Of a DNA stretch of 64,000 bases, positions 42,407 through 53,636 are shown piece after piece. The position numbers and the translations under genes are program-made. Each line of letters opens with the position of its first letter. Position 1 is the first letter of the stretch. This stretch comes from Blepharisma stoltei (Eukaryota > Ciliophora > Heterotrichea > Heterotrichida > Blepharismidae): assembly GCA_914767885.1 (NCBI GenBank), contig CAJZBQ010000015.1, positions 806,001 through 870,000 of the forward strand, read 5' to 3'. The notes below the pieces were generated by a model, which searched no databases, was not told the DNA's origin, and saw only the letters and a program-made list of their open reading frames with translations.

Positions 42407-43694
42407 TTATTTTTTAACTTTACCAATTAGGGCCATGATTTTAAGAAATAGGCCAATAATGTCAATATATAGAATCATCGCACCAACCACATAGTCGTCT
42501 GTGGTTATTCCATACTTACTCCCATTCACTATAAGCTGGGTATCATAAATAATATAAATCCCATAAAAATTCACCCCCACAAAGCACCAAATCTATATAT
42601 AATCTACCACTGAATAATGGTTTCCTACATTGTAAAATGCAAAAATCATTAGCAAAATGATTGAAGATATAAAACTAAGAGAGACTCCTACAGGATGTCT
42701 AAATTCTTTTTTTGTCTAACTTCCCCTTTAAGTTAGAACAAATATCGGTAAAATTTACGTTTTAGATAAATTACTCCTATTAAATTAGAATAAAATTTTA
42801 TTTTATATAGTTAGTTTGATACCCAATTTAGTTTTTCGATAATCAAATCCTGCTCAAAGTTTGTTTTTTAAATGTTGAATGCTATTTTTAAACAAATTTT
42901 GAGCTTTAAATCGATAAATTTTATAGAAAAAATATTAAATCTCTTTCAAATTGAGACAGATTGTTTTGCTCCAATTTAAAGATGGAGAGTAAATATTTGT
43001 TACTAAAAAGGCATAGACTGTCAAAACTAAAGTAACGCCTAAAGTCATTAACGCTGCTGCAATGACAGTGTAAGCGTCATAAAATGTGTAGGCAGTTGAG
43101 ACCATGTAGCTTTCGCAAAGTGTCTAAGTAATCGTCACAAAAATTATTACTCTCCTCCTCAAGAGTAAGCAAGATTTATGCTAACCCCATAGAAGGGTTA
43201 TTTTTTTGTTTAAAAAAATTATAAAAAATAATTAATAAAATTTAATTATAAGTTTTCATTATAAATTTCTTATTTAATCTAAAAGTAATTTATATTAAAA
43301 ATTTACTATGAAAATGTTTTTTTCCTTAAAAAAAGAGGTTAATTTAAGAATTTTCCTATGCTTTTCCAGTCTTATATTGTAAAGTTAGCAAGATATAATT
43401 GGTAGGAACCTTGCGAGCTTTGTCTTTTGAGAATATTAATACGAGCATTAAAGCTATAGCAACTATAATAGAAATAACGAAGACTGCGATATCATTTTGA
43501 ACGAATTCTGTTAAAGTCTCATTAGACATAACAATCCCGCAGAATATAACTGTGAGTAAAAGCTGGGAACTTAGAATTCCGTAGACTTTCCTTATAAATC
43601 CTGTATAGAAGCTACCTAATTTGTCAGTTTCCGGAGCTTTTTTCAAGTCGAAATTTGGATCATTGATTTCGAGGTTAACACCTGGATACTGCAT
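42407..43694 (-). CDS. TMBIM / Bax-inhibitor-1 family membrane protein, copy 1
   Basis: ATG at 43694 (MQYPGVNLEINDPNFDL), stop TAA 42407-42409. Three 15-nt introns (43124-43138, 42593-42607, and one reconstituted across 42716-43003) and two IESs (43145-43387, 42717-42991) are removed to give 729 nt, 242 aa, the usual family length. Six to seven hydrophobic helices are present (LLLTVIFCGIVM, AVFVISIIVAIALMLVLIF, TVIAAALMTLGVTLVLTVYAF, LSFISSIILLMIFAFY). The hallmark C-terminal segment is FYGIYIIYDTQLIV...VVGAMILYIDIIGLFLKIMA. The family forms pH-sensitive Ca2+ leak channels in ER/Golgi membranes. Two further degenerate relatives lie downstream on the same strand. Confidence 0.88.
42717..42991. 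mobile_element. 273-bp MITE-type IES located inside a 15-nt intron
   Basis: TA 42717-42718 / 42990-42991. On the minus strand the flanks are GTAACAAATATT before and G after the retained TA, which together make GTAACAAATATTTAG, a perfect 15-nt intron. Splicing it joins YAFL to TKKEFRHPVG, as in TMBIM proteins. The ends carry CTTCCCCTTTAAGTTAGAAC and CCAATTTAAAG motifs. Confidence 0.85.
43145..43387. mobile_element. 241-bp IES in TMBIM copy 1
   Basis: Excision at TA 43145-43146 / 43386-43387, plus the neighbouring 15-nt intron, gives PTNYILLIFTLCESYMVSTA. It contains C-rich tracts (CTCTCCTCCTC, CTAACCCCAT) and AT-rich centre sequence like other diverged MITEs. Confidence 0.8.
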
Positions 43695-44870
43695 TAAATA
43701 ATTATAAGTTAGCATTAAATTCGTTTCGCCTTAAAATTAATAAATTGAAATAATTTTCGCTATAAACTAGGCTAATGGTCAATCATGAAGCCCACCCTAT
43801 CTCCCCATCTATCTCCTCTTTCCAAAAGTATGCTAGTCTTGGTCAAAAAAATTTAATAATCACGGCCTTTTATTGACCATTCCAACGCAATTTTCAGCAT
43901 GCTAAATACTCTTATTCTTAAGCCTTAAAATACAATATATATTAGAAAAATTTAAATATATTAGCATGCTTGGTTCACTTTTTTGTATTAAGTTAATGAG
44001 ATATAGACATAATTATGCTTGAACTGACTCATTTGCTTCTATCGATTTTAAGGCTGAATTCTGCTGGATTAACTTATAAAATGAGATAATAAATTGAAAT
44101 TTTAACGTAGTTCTTTATTAACTCTATTATTTGTTGGCATTAATATTTTCCATATAAAAATTATGCATGCACGAGGGATATGAAATAAAGAATATATCAG
44201 GATTAGGATTAAAGATTATGGATCTCTTATAGCGTCATATCTATGGCTGCTGGGGTCGAATTCACAGGGTTAGAGAGCTAGCTCTGTTCTGGTTTTCGGT
44301 CTTGATGCTGCCTCAGAACCTTTAACACACAGTTTAAGGAAGTAGCAGCTGCTTCAGTGACTGAAGTTCCAACTATGGGTAACCTCCCTAAGGAGTACAG
44401 TAAATTATGACTTCATCATTCTTTTTCCTAAATGCCCGTCGGAAATACACAAAGTCTGATTATCGGGCAATGGATGTAACCCGAATGCACTGTACTTGTA
44501 GATTCTATTCCCTAGTCATTTTACTTCAGGCTGCAACAAGTTCCCCAAATTATTAACAAACTCATACTCCATTGATTTTTTTTTGGACCATTATGTTGGT
44601 CTGCTAGTCCCAACCAGTTACCTATTTCCTATTCAGAATAGGTGATTTGTTGAGTAGCTAGCTTTTCTCAACAGGCTGCAAGAAAGGATGTGTTGGTAGC
44701 CTCAGCATTTCATTTGTGTTTAATTATATTAGCAAATATGTTAAAATAATGTGCAAATAGTTTCGGAGCGAGTATAATGCACTGCCTCTTATATTTCTTT
44801 TTATCCAAAACTAGACAGTTTGTGTTTGAAGAGGCTGGGTTTATTGCCTGATAAAATATTTACATTGCAA
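43695..44870. other. Spacer with a G+C-rich unassigned block (about 44225-44735)
   Basis: The first half is AT-rich. From 44225 the composition changes (GCTGCTGGGGTCGAATTC, GATGCTGCCTCAGAACC, CCCGTCGGAAATAC) with local hairpins (AGAGAGCTAGCTCTG). No protein frame, tRNA or rRNA was recognised. It may be a germline repeat or a structured RNA gene. Confidence 0.4.
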
Positions 44871-45716
44871 AAAAATGCTAATAATCATAAATCAATTCGT
44901 TGAGAATGGTAAATCTAAGATCAAAGCTAAAAAACTCATTAATTTCTCTATCAATTGTTTTCCTATATTATCTAAAATTCTAAAACTACGAGTAGTGTTT
45001 ACTAAGAATGTAGATAAATATATAACTAAAATTAATACATCTTTAATTATATCAAAGATTAAAAAAAGTACTTATTTACTTTTTAAACATCTGAATCAGT
45101 TCCATAAACCTAATAAACAGGACAATAACATCTAAGTAGATTAAAATTGCCCCAACTATATAATCATCAGTACTTAATTGATATATACTACTATCAAGAA
45201 TAAGTTGAACATCAATAATAAGATAGCCCCCATAAATTAGCACACCAATAGTGCAATAAATCTAAATAAAGCCTACAACTTCTAAAAAACCACCTGAATA
45301 AAACATAAAAAAAATCATTATAGAAGTAGAGCTGATCAATAGCACCACAAACCCCTTCATTATTTCAAAATCATATTTTTCCTACATATGCTTTACAATG
45401 CATGAATAGCCAGTGAGGATAAGAGTCACGCTTAAAGTCATAACTGCTGCTGTAATAACTGTAGAAGGGTCACACAAAGAACAGCAAGTAGCCACCATAT
45501 AGCTTTCGCATAAAGTCTAAATAATTTTCACAAATAAGAGCAAAACAAAATAATTTGTAGGAACTGCACAAGATATATTTTTGCAACATTCAGAAGAATA
45601 TATAAGGCTATAGCGCAAAATGCAGCTAAGATAGCGAAGACATAATTTTCTTGAACAAACTCGGAATAAATAGGATTTGACATGACAATGGCACTAACTA
45701 TGGCAGTTACTGACTC

Positions 45717-45970
45717 TACCTCCTCTTCATTCTAGCAAATTTTAATTATTTGTTTTTTTACTGAAAACTCTGGAATAAATTATATTAAAATTTTGGTGTT
45801 TCCAAATTTCATTCAAAAAATATTGGGAATCTAATTTGCAGTTTATTTAAAGAGTAATTTGCTAGAGATTTCATTATAATATACAAGTATTTTAAAAAAA
45901 ATTCTTTGCTCATGAGTTTTGCACTAAATTAAAAACTTTCTAATATTTTCTCATTCACAAGAGGTGAATA
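45717..45970. mobile_element. Diverged MITE-type IES (252 bp) in TMBIM copy 2
   Basis: Left TACCTCCTCTTCATTC, right TTCACAAGAGGTGAATAAG, TA at both borders. Excision gives MSAQLLESVTAIVSAIVMSN. Confidence 0.75.
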
Positions 45971-46028
45971 AGAGCTGCGCACTCATGATGCCATATACTT
46001 TTCTAATAAAATCTGCCTAGAAAATACT

Positions 46029-46415
46029 TACTCCCCCCCCTCCGTGAGTGAACAAAAAAATTTTGTTCACTCACGAGGGGGGTTAATTTATTTTTTTTTA
46101 AAAAAAAAATATTTATATATAATTTTTATAAAAATTTTTTTTTCGAAATTAAAAAAAAATCTAATTCGCAGAAAATTAGAAGGCAAATATTAATTTAATT
46201 TATAAAATTTATACTTTAAAAAGCAATTTGTTCAAAATTAAACAAAATTAGCTCTAGATTTCATTATACTTATTATCATTTGTATATCAAAATTTTTTTC
46301 CATAAAAAAATTTCTCTATTAAAAAAGTTTTTGTTCACTCACGGAGTGTGGGTTTTTTGGCAAAAAATAGTGATTTTTCTAATGGTTTTGTTCACTCACG
46401 GAGGGGTGGGAGTTA
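46029..46415 (-). mobile_element. BogoMITE-type IES (385 bp) in TMBIM copy 2
   Basis: ACTCCCCCCCTCCGTGAGTG and GTTCACTCACGGAGGGGTGG ends, TA-bounded. Its left TA lies one base from a 15-nt intron (46013-46027). Confidence 0.88.
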
Positions 46416-46494
46416 ATGAGTCGTCACGAATAGGAGCTTCTTTTATATCGAAGTTTGGATCATTGACCTCAAGATGCACACCTGGGTATTCCAT

Positions 46495-47399
46495 TTTACA
46501 ATTATTATAACGAATTAGAAATTTAATTATCAGAGATAAATAGATTAATATGAAACTTAATAATTTGATTACTCCTCTCACGTTGGAAGAAAAAAAAATT
46601 AATCGCTATTGAATTTTTAGTCGTTGTGATTTTTTTGCGACCAGCAAACTGGTCTACTAGTTGTCAGCCTCCTATTCTGGGTGGGAAATAGGAAGATAGT
46701 TGCGACCAGTAGACCAGTTTACCAGCACACAAAAAGCAAGAACGGACTAATTGTTAATTTTTTTAATTTGATTTAAGAAATTATTTTTAAAATGTAAAAA
46801 ATTTAATGCAATTTTTTGAGATTATATTAAAATGTAGTTAACACCAAAAAATTTTTGCTCCTTAATGAAGATGACTTAATTTGATTTTTTTAACATCGGC
46901 AGTTAACATTTTTGAATTGCAAAGTTTTTAAAAGGCATTTGTATGCTCAAAAAATAATAAATTTTATTTTCGCAAACAATAGATTGATAATTCTATTATA
47001 GTTATTTAAATTTTAATAAAATTTATTATGGATTACTTACTACTCGTTTCATAAGTGAGCAGATTTATTTTCATGCTCTGCCAATTTTTATATTTTTTCA
47101 TGTTTGAATTCAAAATTTTATTAATTTTCTTTTTTAAATATTACTTTAAACTCGGCTTTATCGTAGCAAAAGTTCATTTTAGGAATAATTAAGATACGAA
47201 AAACCGAAATGATCCTATAATTAAAAAAAGGTAAAAGCGTGCAGAAGGAGTTGATTAAAATGAGAGACAGATAATACAAATCTAATAAAAGCAACATCAT
47301 TTTAAAGGCTATTCTGAAAATTTAACTTTTAGAAGAATTTTTATCATATATGAGGTTAACGCTTCAAGTAAAGGAAATATAAAAAGACTATAAAGGATA
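46495..47399. other. AT-rich spacer
   Basis: No gene. A short inverted repeat at about 46640-46735 (GACCAGCAAACTGGTCTACT / AGTAGACCAGTTTACCAGC) may be a small MITE. Confidence 0.4.
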
Positions 47400-47772
47400 A
47401 TAACCCACTCCCCCTTGTGAGAAAACAAAAAATGATTCATCAATTAAATTAAGTCAAAACTAATTTATAAAAATTAGTATTTTCACCCATAATTTCCTAT
47501 TGCGGAGAAATTTTATTCCAATTTAAAGTACATAAGTTTGAAATTTACCGATATTTTGTCCTAATTTAAAGGGGGCAGAGTTGATTTATAAAATTCATGT
47601 TTTTAAAATACAAGCTGTTTGAATTTTAAAAGAACTAGCTGGAGAATTCATTATAAAAATTTTCACTTATATAAAATTTTATATTAAAAAAATATTTTTT
47701 GTTCACGATTTCAAACTTATCCCAAAAAAATAAGGATTTTTCCAATGGTTGTTCGCTCACATAGAGGGTAGT
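47400..47772. mobile_element. Diverged, possibly nested MITE
   Basis: Left CCACTCCCCCTTGTGAGAAA, right GTTCGCTCACATAGAGGGTA. The middle contains a second end type (CCTAATTTAAAGGGGGCAG), matching the element at 42717 in reverse. Interrupts the TMBIM fragment at 47755-48022. Confidence 0.55.
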
Positions 47773-48022
47773 AATGGCACAAATCCTATAGCTAAAGTTA
47801 TGGCAAAAGCATAGATATTGAAATATAATTGGCACATCGAGGCTGATTAAGTAGTCTAGAAAATATTTTCTGGAAGCATTTGGAGTATACCGATTTATAA
47901 ATCTTATAAAGACTCTCAAAATATGTCTTTCTTATAGCTCGCCTATTAGTTCATCGATCTATTCTGATGACTCTCTAGAATTGTCAAATTTTACTGTATT
48001 TGCCAATTTTGCCATCTTTCAG
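47755..48022 (-). pseudogene. TMBIM-like N-terminal fragment
   Basis: Minus strand, begins MAKLANTVKFDNSRESSE and includes RVFIRFINR and, in another frame, CQLYFNIYAFAITLAIGFVP, which resembles the second and third membrane helices of TMBIM proteins. Stops and frame changes mean it is broken or contains unrecognised IESs. Confidence 0.4.
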
Positions 48023-48112
48023 TTAGTTCGCCAGTCTATATTTAAAATAGCAAATTGAGTTGGAGAGACAATATCATTCCAAGCCTGGCTCAAAAATCCA
48101 AAGAATCTATAA

Positions 48113-48365
48113 ACTACATATACTTCTGAAATAGTAAAAAATATTTAAAATCTACAAATAAATGACTAAAACTCAAATTTATATCTATAATTAATAAAAA
48201 TAGCATTTTTATTTTAAGCATCAAGGATTCTAATAAATTGGGCCATAATATTCTTAATAGCTGAGTATCCATAAATAATATAAACCCTAATATAATTACT
48301 CCAAAAGCGCACAAATCTATTACTAAAAAAATCACCAAAATAAGTATAAAAATTAGCATTAACAA
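48113..48365 (-). pseudogene. TMBIM-like C-terminal fragment
   Basis: The frame contains GVIILGFILFMDTQLL and MLFLLIIDINLSFSHLFVDF, matching the FYGIYIIYDTQLI and AMILYIDIIGLFLKIM segments of copy 1, with a changed spacing between them. Not in register with the fragment at 47755-48022; probably a fourth array member. Confidence 0.45.
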
Positions 48366-48689
48366 TCAAACTTAGTACTACAAATAAGGACTATATATGC
48401 TTTTCTTATTAATTTCATAAGATAATTCTCATTCAATCATGGTTAGAAGCTTTCTTCATGCCAAAGCTCTAATTTATCTCAAGATTTGAGACTGAAATTG
48501 AATTTAATAGTTATAAGATTAGCCTATTTATAACTGAATAAATTGAGTATGAAAATTGCAAAAACTCTAAAAAGCGTTTGCATTAGGCAAAAAGTAAGAA
48601 GTTTAATGAAATAAGCATCTCTCAATTTCTATTAAATTTTCTAATAATCTTGCTGACATCTAAAGTTTAATTTTCCATTTTATTAATAA

Positions 48690-50327
48690 ATGAAAAGAAA
48701 CTCAAGGAACCGGAATACCTCAGAATCAGACTCAAACCCAGCCCCTTCGCCTCAAAAAAGAATGAAACAAGACGAAAGCACCGTCAGCTCAACTGACACT
48801 TGGAGAGAAATCAGTAATTCCTATTCAGGCGGGCTAATGACAATAAACATTTCTAGTTCCCCATCAGACAAAGTCTTACTCCCCCCCTCGAAGTTCGACC
48901 AAGATATAGGGAAAAATTCCTATTTTTTTGGAAAATTAACCCCCCTCAAAGTTCGATCAAGACCTATATAAATTTAAGCAATTTTTCAAAAATTTTTAAA
49001 ATATGTGGGGTGAGCTTGCGATTTTTGTATTCAGGTTCTAAAAAAGCGTTACAAAACCATCTTGCACTATTTTTTCTAACCCTTACACCCTCTCAACCAT
49101 ACAAAAGAATATGATAAATATTTTTTTTTTTTAACTACTAAATTATATAAACAAAATTCTATATAATTTTTTTTAAAAAAATTTTTCTTAACCCCCCTCG
49201 AAGTTCGACCAAAAAAATCTTGGTCGAACTTCGAGGGGGGGGAGCTAGGTTTCGACATGGACAGCACCCTAATCTGCACAAAATCAGGCAAAACCTTCGC
49301 AGTCAACGAAAATGACTGGAGACTCTTATATGACCAAATCCCAGAAACCCTGAAAAAGTATAGTAGTGACGGCTACCGCATTGTGATCTTCACAAATCAA
49401 GGAGGCGTCAAAGCTGGAAAGCAAGACAAAAGCGCTCTTCAGAGAAAAATAGAAGCTGTGGTCTCTGCTCTTGAGGTCCCAACTTTAGTCCTTGCCGCAA
49501 TAGACGACGATGAGTTTAGAAAACCATGCCCAGGCATGTGGGATTACTTTGTTAAAAACTTAAATGGAGGGGTTGCTCCAGATATGGAGCAGTCTTTCTA
49601 TATTGGAGATGCAGCAGGAAGACCTGCGAGTGGAGGCAGGAAAAAAGATTTCAATGACACTGACTTAAAATTTGCGCTAAACATTGGGGTTACCTTCCAG
49701 ACTCCTGAACAGTTCTTTTTAGGAGCACATGAAAATATCCCAGAAGTCGAAATAAACCCAAAACTTATCAAAAAAGGTAAAATTAATATAGAGGGGCCTG
49801 TGTTGAAAGGAGAGACTGATAATTCAACATTAATGAAAGACCATCAGGAAGCAATTATTTTTGTAGGGTCTCCTGGGTCTGGAAAATCGACTTTTTGGAA
49901 AAATAATTTATCGAGGTATGTGAGGGTTAATAATGATACACTTAAAACCAAGGAAAAATGCATGAAGACTATGAGGGATGCCCTTAATGCAGGAAAATCA
50001 TGTGTAATTGATAATACAAATCCTACTGCTGAAGTCAGGGCAAATTACATAAATATTGCAAAAGAATTCAATGTCCCTGTCAGGTGCTTTTTATTTTCTA
50101 TGCCAAAAGAGATGGCTTTCCATTTAGATACTTTGAGACTTGTTAATAAGCATAGAAATCATTTGTCTGGAAGGGTTGGGAGTATGCCAATCCATAAGTT
50201 TTATAAAGACTTCCAAAGGCCTGAGCTGAGGGAAGGGTTTGAAGAAATTAAAGAAGTTGAGCTTGTAGGAGGGCCATTTGATAATGAAGAAGATGAAAAA
50301 CTATTTTTCAGTTTTGTTCATTCTTAG
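48690..50327 (+). CDS. PNKP: Polynucleotide kinase 3'-phosphatase (PNKP)
   Basis: 422 aa after excising a 369-bp MITE-IES (48877-49247), total 1269 nt. Join: DKVLGFDMDSTLICTK. HAD phosphatase motif I is DMDST, followed by IVIFTNQGG, FYIGDAAGRP and DFNDTDLKFALNIG. The kinase domain has the P-loop VGSPGSGKST and VIDNTNPTAEVRANYI. The N-terminal ~60 residues are Ser/basic (NRNTSESDSNPAPSPQKR) with no FHA domain, as in plant and fungal-type enzymes. It repairs strand-break ends by 3' dephosphorylation and 5' phosphorylation; in a ciliate it could also serve DNA repair linked to genome editing (inference). Confidence 0.93.
48877..49247. mobile_element. 369-bp MITE-type IES with TCGAAGTTCGACC motif set
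   Basis: TA 48877-48878 / 49246-49247. Same architecture as the BogoMITE copies, but all four subterminal motifs read TCGAAGTTCGACC (one with two changes) instead of TCCGTGAGCGAAC. Excision restores the PNKP catalytic motif. Confidence 0.92.
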
Positions 50328-50633
50328 TTTAATTACTTATTCTTAAAATTACCTAAAAATAGTTATTTGAAGAAAATAAGTCATGGATTTTCAATATTTG
50401 TAAAGAAATTATATCAATTTATAAATTTTCCCTCTTTTTTAAGTACAGATTGATATTATCTAATTTAATCGGACATATACACTTGATTTATTGAAGATTT
50501 TCAATAATTATTATATTCTATTCTGCCAAATTTTATTTTCACAAGCTATTTTAAATATCCATATTTCTATAATAAGATTTACCAAAATAGATAAATTTTA
50601 ATGCTGACACATCTTTAATAAATAATATTTGCA
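50328..50633. other. AT-rich intergenic
   Basis: Nothing recognised; it presumably contains the terminator of PNKP and the promoter of the C2-domain gene. Confidence 0.5.
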
Positions 50634-52066
50634 ATGGCAAGCCCAGGTCTCCTTACAATCCATCCGATATGCGCAGAGCTTACTCCCCCCCATCCTTGAT
50701 CGAACGATTGACTGTAAAAAATCCTAAAAATTGGGAAAATTAACCCCCATCCTTGATCGAACGATTTTCATATCATGCAAAATTTTATATATATAAAAAT
50801 ATATATTTATCAAAAGCTTGGGAAGATGTGCATAATGAAGTTGCTTTCAGAGACTTTGAGACGATAGAAAGCCTCGGAATCAACTATTCGAAGTGGTTTA
50901 GACATCAACCTAGACTTAAAAACTCAATAATCTAATAAAATAGAGATTCTTTAAAATTTTTAAAAAAAAATTTTAATTCAATAATGAATAAATTAAAATT
51001 TATACAGTTTAAAGGTGTGACTAATAAATCAAAATATTAAAAATTGGTATTTTTATGAAATTAATTCAATTTTTTGTGTAAAAATAATTATTAAATACTC
51101 TTAACCCTCTTATTTAAAAGTAAATAAAAAAAAAATATATATATTTTTTTTAACCCCCATCCTTGATCGAACGATGGCGAGTCGTTCGATCAAGGATGTG
51201 GGGGAGTTAGAAGAAATGTCGAATCCTTCGGGAAAATGGACCCTTATTGTGTTGTTGGGGTTGGCCCCGCTATCGAGAAAACAACAGTTGCCCGAAATCA
51301 AGGAAAATTCCCCAATTGAAAAGATCACTTAAATTTCAGAATTTTCAACGAACAAGTATTCATAATTGGTGTCTGGGACCGGCGCCAGTTGCTTGGCGAC
51401 GAAGAGATCGGCAATGCCCAAGTAAGTCTATATAATGCCAAAACAATGGGAGTTTTCGAAGAGTGGATCCAATTATTCCACAACGGCCACGATGTTGGAC
51501 GAGTAAGGGTAAAGGCGACTTTTAAACCTGAAATGATGCAGCCTGGAATGCCACAATACCAAACTGCCCCGATGCCTAGGCCTATTATTCCGCCTCAACC
51601 GCAGGTGATTCTTATAGAAGAGGGTCATCATAGGCATCATGCTCCTGAAGTTATAATAGAGCAGGTTGGGGGATATGGACGTCCTCAGCAGGAAGTAATT
51701 ATTATAGAAGAAGGACGGCATGGACATCATGGGCATCATAGGCACCATCATGGACATCATAATGAAAGAATTATAATTCAAGGTATTCCTCCTCCTACTC
51801 AATTTTCTGGGCCACAATTTGGGTATCCTATGCAGAATGGTTATCCTATGCAGAATGGCTATCCTATGCAGCAAGGATATCCTATGCAGCCTGGATATCC
51901 AATGCAACAAGGCTATCCTCAGCAGCAGGCTTATGTCCAGCCTGGAGTGTATTCGCAGCCTACCATGATGCCACCAACTCAGCAGAGATTTCAAAATCAG
52001 CCCCAACAGGGGATTTATGCGCCTCCTGGATTTTCCCAGCCAAGCTGCCCTTCATTTGACCCTTAA
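50634..52066 (+). CDS. C2-domain protein with His/Gln/Pro-rich tail (301 aa)
   Basis: ATG 50634, a 527-bp IES (50681-51209) removed, TAA 52064-52066, total 906 nt. The join gives ICAELRRNVESFGKMDPYC. The C2 hallmarks are GKMDPYCVVGVG and FPNWKDHLNF with Trp encoded by TGA, then VWDRRQLLGDEEIGNAQ. The C2 domain (residues ~1-125) binds membranes in a Ca2+-dependent way in relatives. The tail has a Gly/His run (HGHHGHHRHHHGHH) and tandem Gly-Tyr-Pro-Met-Gln repeats (about 51823-51930). Similar C2 plus Pro/Gln-rich proteins are common in protists. Confidence 0.85.
50681..51209. mobile_element. 527-bp MITE-type IES with ATCCTTGATCGAACGA motif set
   Basis: TA 50681-50682 / 51208-51209. Outer-left, inner-left and inner-right copies of ATCCTTGATCGAACGA plus an inverted outer-right copy (TCGTTCGATCAAGGAT). 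Same plan as BogoMITE, but the motif differs in all four positions and the central AT-rich region is longer. Confidence 0.92.
51823..51930 (+). repeat. Tandem GYPMQ-type repeats
   Basis: Six to seven imperfect copies of a five- to six-codon unit (YPMQNG, YPMQQG, YPMQPG) in the C2-protein tail. Confidence 0.8.
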
Positions 52067-53089
52067 TAATAATATTTCAACTTAATAAACTCAATATTCT
52101 GAAAGAAGAATGCGTCCGCTTATATATTACACTCTGTTAAAAATTAATAATCATAGATTTTATCTGAGCAGTAAATTTGTGAAAATCAAATTAAATCCTC
52201 CATATCTAGATATAGTAATCTATTAGTCATTAAGACCAATATTTTAAGTTTATATATATGCTAGTTAAAAACTCCAAGCCGCTTTATTAGGTTTTTATTA
52301 TTAGGTTAGCTCTTCATCCTCGACAGGGCCAGTTATTTCTATCCCTAGAGCTCATCGTTCCCGAGGACGTGGGCAGATGCCCTTCTTGGCCGCAGGCAAG
52401 GAATTAGCACACGATCTTGATTTCCATGACTCTTGGAGATTATAGGTCTATCTCCCGGGTTGAACCTCCCAGTTTCTTCTTAAGCAAATGTCACCTCTTA
52501 AGTCCTGTTAGAAAAATTTATCGTCCAATCGGAGCTTTGCTAATCATGCCCTTTCCAATGTTGTGGTCTCGGAGGGGGGAAAACTCAAAGTCCCAAGGTT
52601 TAGCTCCCTAGGCCTCAAGAAAGACCAAACTATACACAAAGGATTACCAGCTTCTTCTGCCCTTTCCCTTCACACTAGGCGATTGTCTATGTGTTGAAGA
52701 AAAAGGGTCAGAGGTAGGGTGGTCTGACATCATCACTTTTACATATTTATTAGGCTTTTATAAAGTTTAAATTAAATATCGTTTAAAAGTAATTACAAAA
52801 TCCTTGCTTTAATATAATTTGCTTATTTGGCAGGCTTTCAATGTTAATTTTCTAAATAGGCATAAGAAATTGGAGATAAAGTTTAAAATTTTATTGCTTT
52901 ATGTTCAAAAATTATAGTTAACGAGTTAATTATGTTCAAGCTTCTTTATGTTCACCCTTAGCAAAACGCTGCGGATCAGAATTGTGACGGAAAAGTGCCT
53001 TTAATCATGGCATGACCTGGATAATATTGCAAGCAAGACAATTATAGCCTAAATCATAACTTTTTGAGTCAATTTAGATTAAAGCTTCT
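52067..53089. other. Intergenic with a G+C-rich unassigned block (about 52300-52730)
   Basis: The block stands out by composition (CCCGAGGACGTGGGCAGATG, CTCCCGGGTTGAACCTCCC). One minus-strand stretch (GAGGTTCAACCCGGGA) looks like an RNA polymerase III B box, but no box A or cloverleaf was found. No protein frame. Possible SINE-like or ncRNA sequence. Confidence 0.4.
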
Positions 53090-53426
53090 TACTCCCTCCC
53101 CTTCGTGAGCGAACAACAAAGTCTTGTTGATCACGGAGGGAAGTTAATTTTTTTTTTAAAACATTTTATATATAAATTTATAGAAATCTTTTTTTTAAAA
53201 ATTAAAAACATCCTAATTCGCAAAAATTGGAAAGCAAATATTAATTTAATTTGTAAAATTTATTTTTAAAACGCAATTTGTTTAAAATTAAAGAAATTAG
53301 CTAGAGATTTCATTATACTAATATTCACTTATATATCAAAATTTTTGTTCGCTAATGGAGGGTGGGTTTTTGGGCAAAAAATAAGGATTTTTCTAATGGT
53401 TTTGTTCGCTCACGAAGGGGGAGTTA
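53090..53426 (-). mobile_element. Diverged BogoMITE-type element (~335 bp)
   Basis: TTACTCCCTCCCCTTCGTGA left, GTTCGCTCACGAAGGGGGAG right, TA-bounded. It lies in non-coding DNA 5' of the retroelement. Confidence 0.85.
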
Positions 53427-53636
53427 TAATATATTACTATTATATCGAACTGGGTTTTGCTTATTCTTATCTCCAAATTTACTTTGTAATTAAAAGGAAA
53501 AAATTTGCGAATTTGTAGAATTAAAATAAAATAAATAATCAAAGTAAAAATTGGGGAAATAAAAATAGTAAAATATTTATTCATTGCATGAATTAAAGTG
53601 TTTAAGGGTCTAATTCCATCACCCACTAAAGGGTCT

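Larger units (their letters stand above)
45076..46494 (-). pseudogene. TMBIM copy 2: four introns, two MITE-IESs, one 2-nt frameshift
   Basis: ATG at 46494 (MEYPGVHLEVNDPNFDIKEA), stop TAA 45076-45078. Four 15-nt introns are recognisable (46013-46027, 45517-45531, 45382-45396, 45262-45276), several at positions equivalent to copy 1. Two MITE-type IESs (46029-46415, 45717-45970) must be removed. The result reads FIRKVYGIMSAQLLESVTAI, VPTNYFVLLL/TLCESYMVAT and VIYCTIGVLIYGGYLIIDVQ. The total is 722 nt, 2 over a multiple of three. The slip lies in the TATATAT tract near 45600, between CAIAL and SSECCKN. Either a recent pseudogene or a sequence error. Confidence 0.7.

Noticed and set aside
52440-52480. 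tRNA or tRNA-derived gene on the minus strand
   Set aside because: B-box-like sequence only; no box A at the right distance and no cloverleaf.
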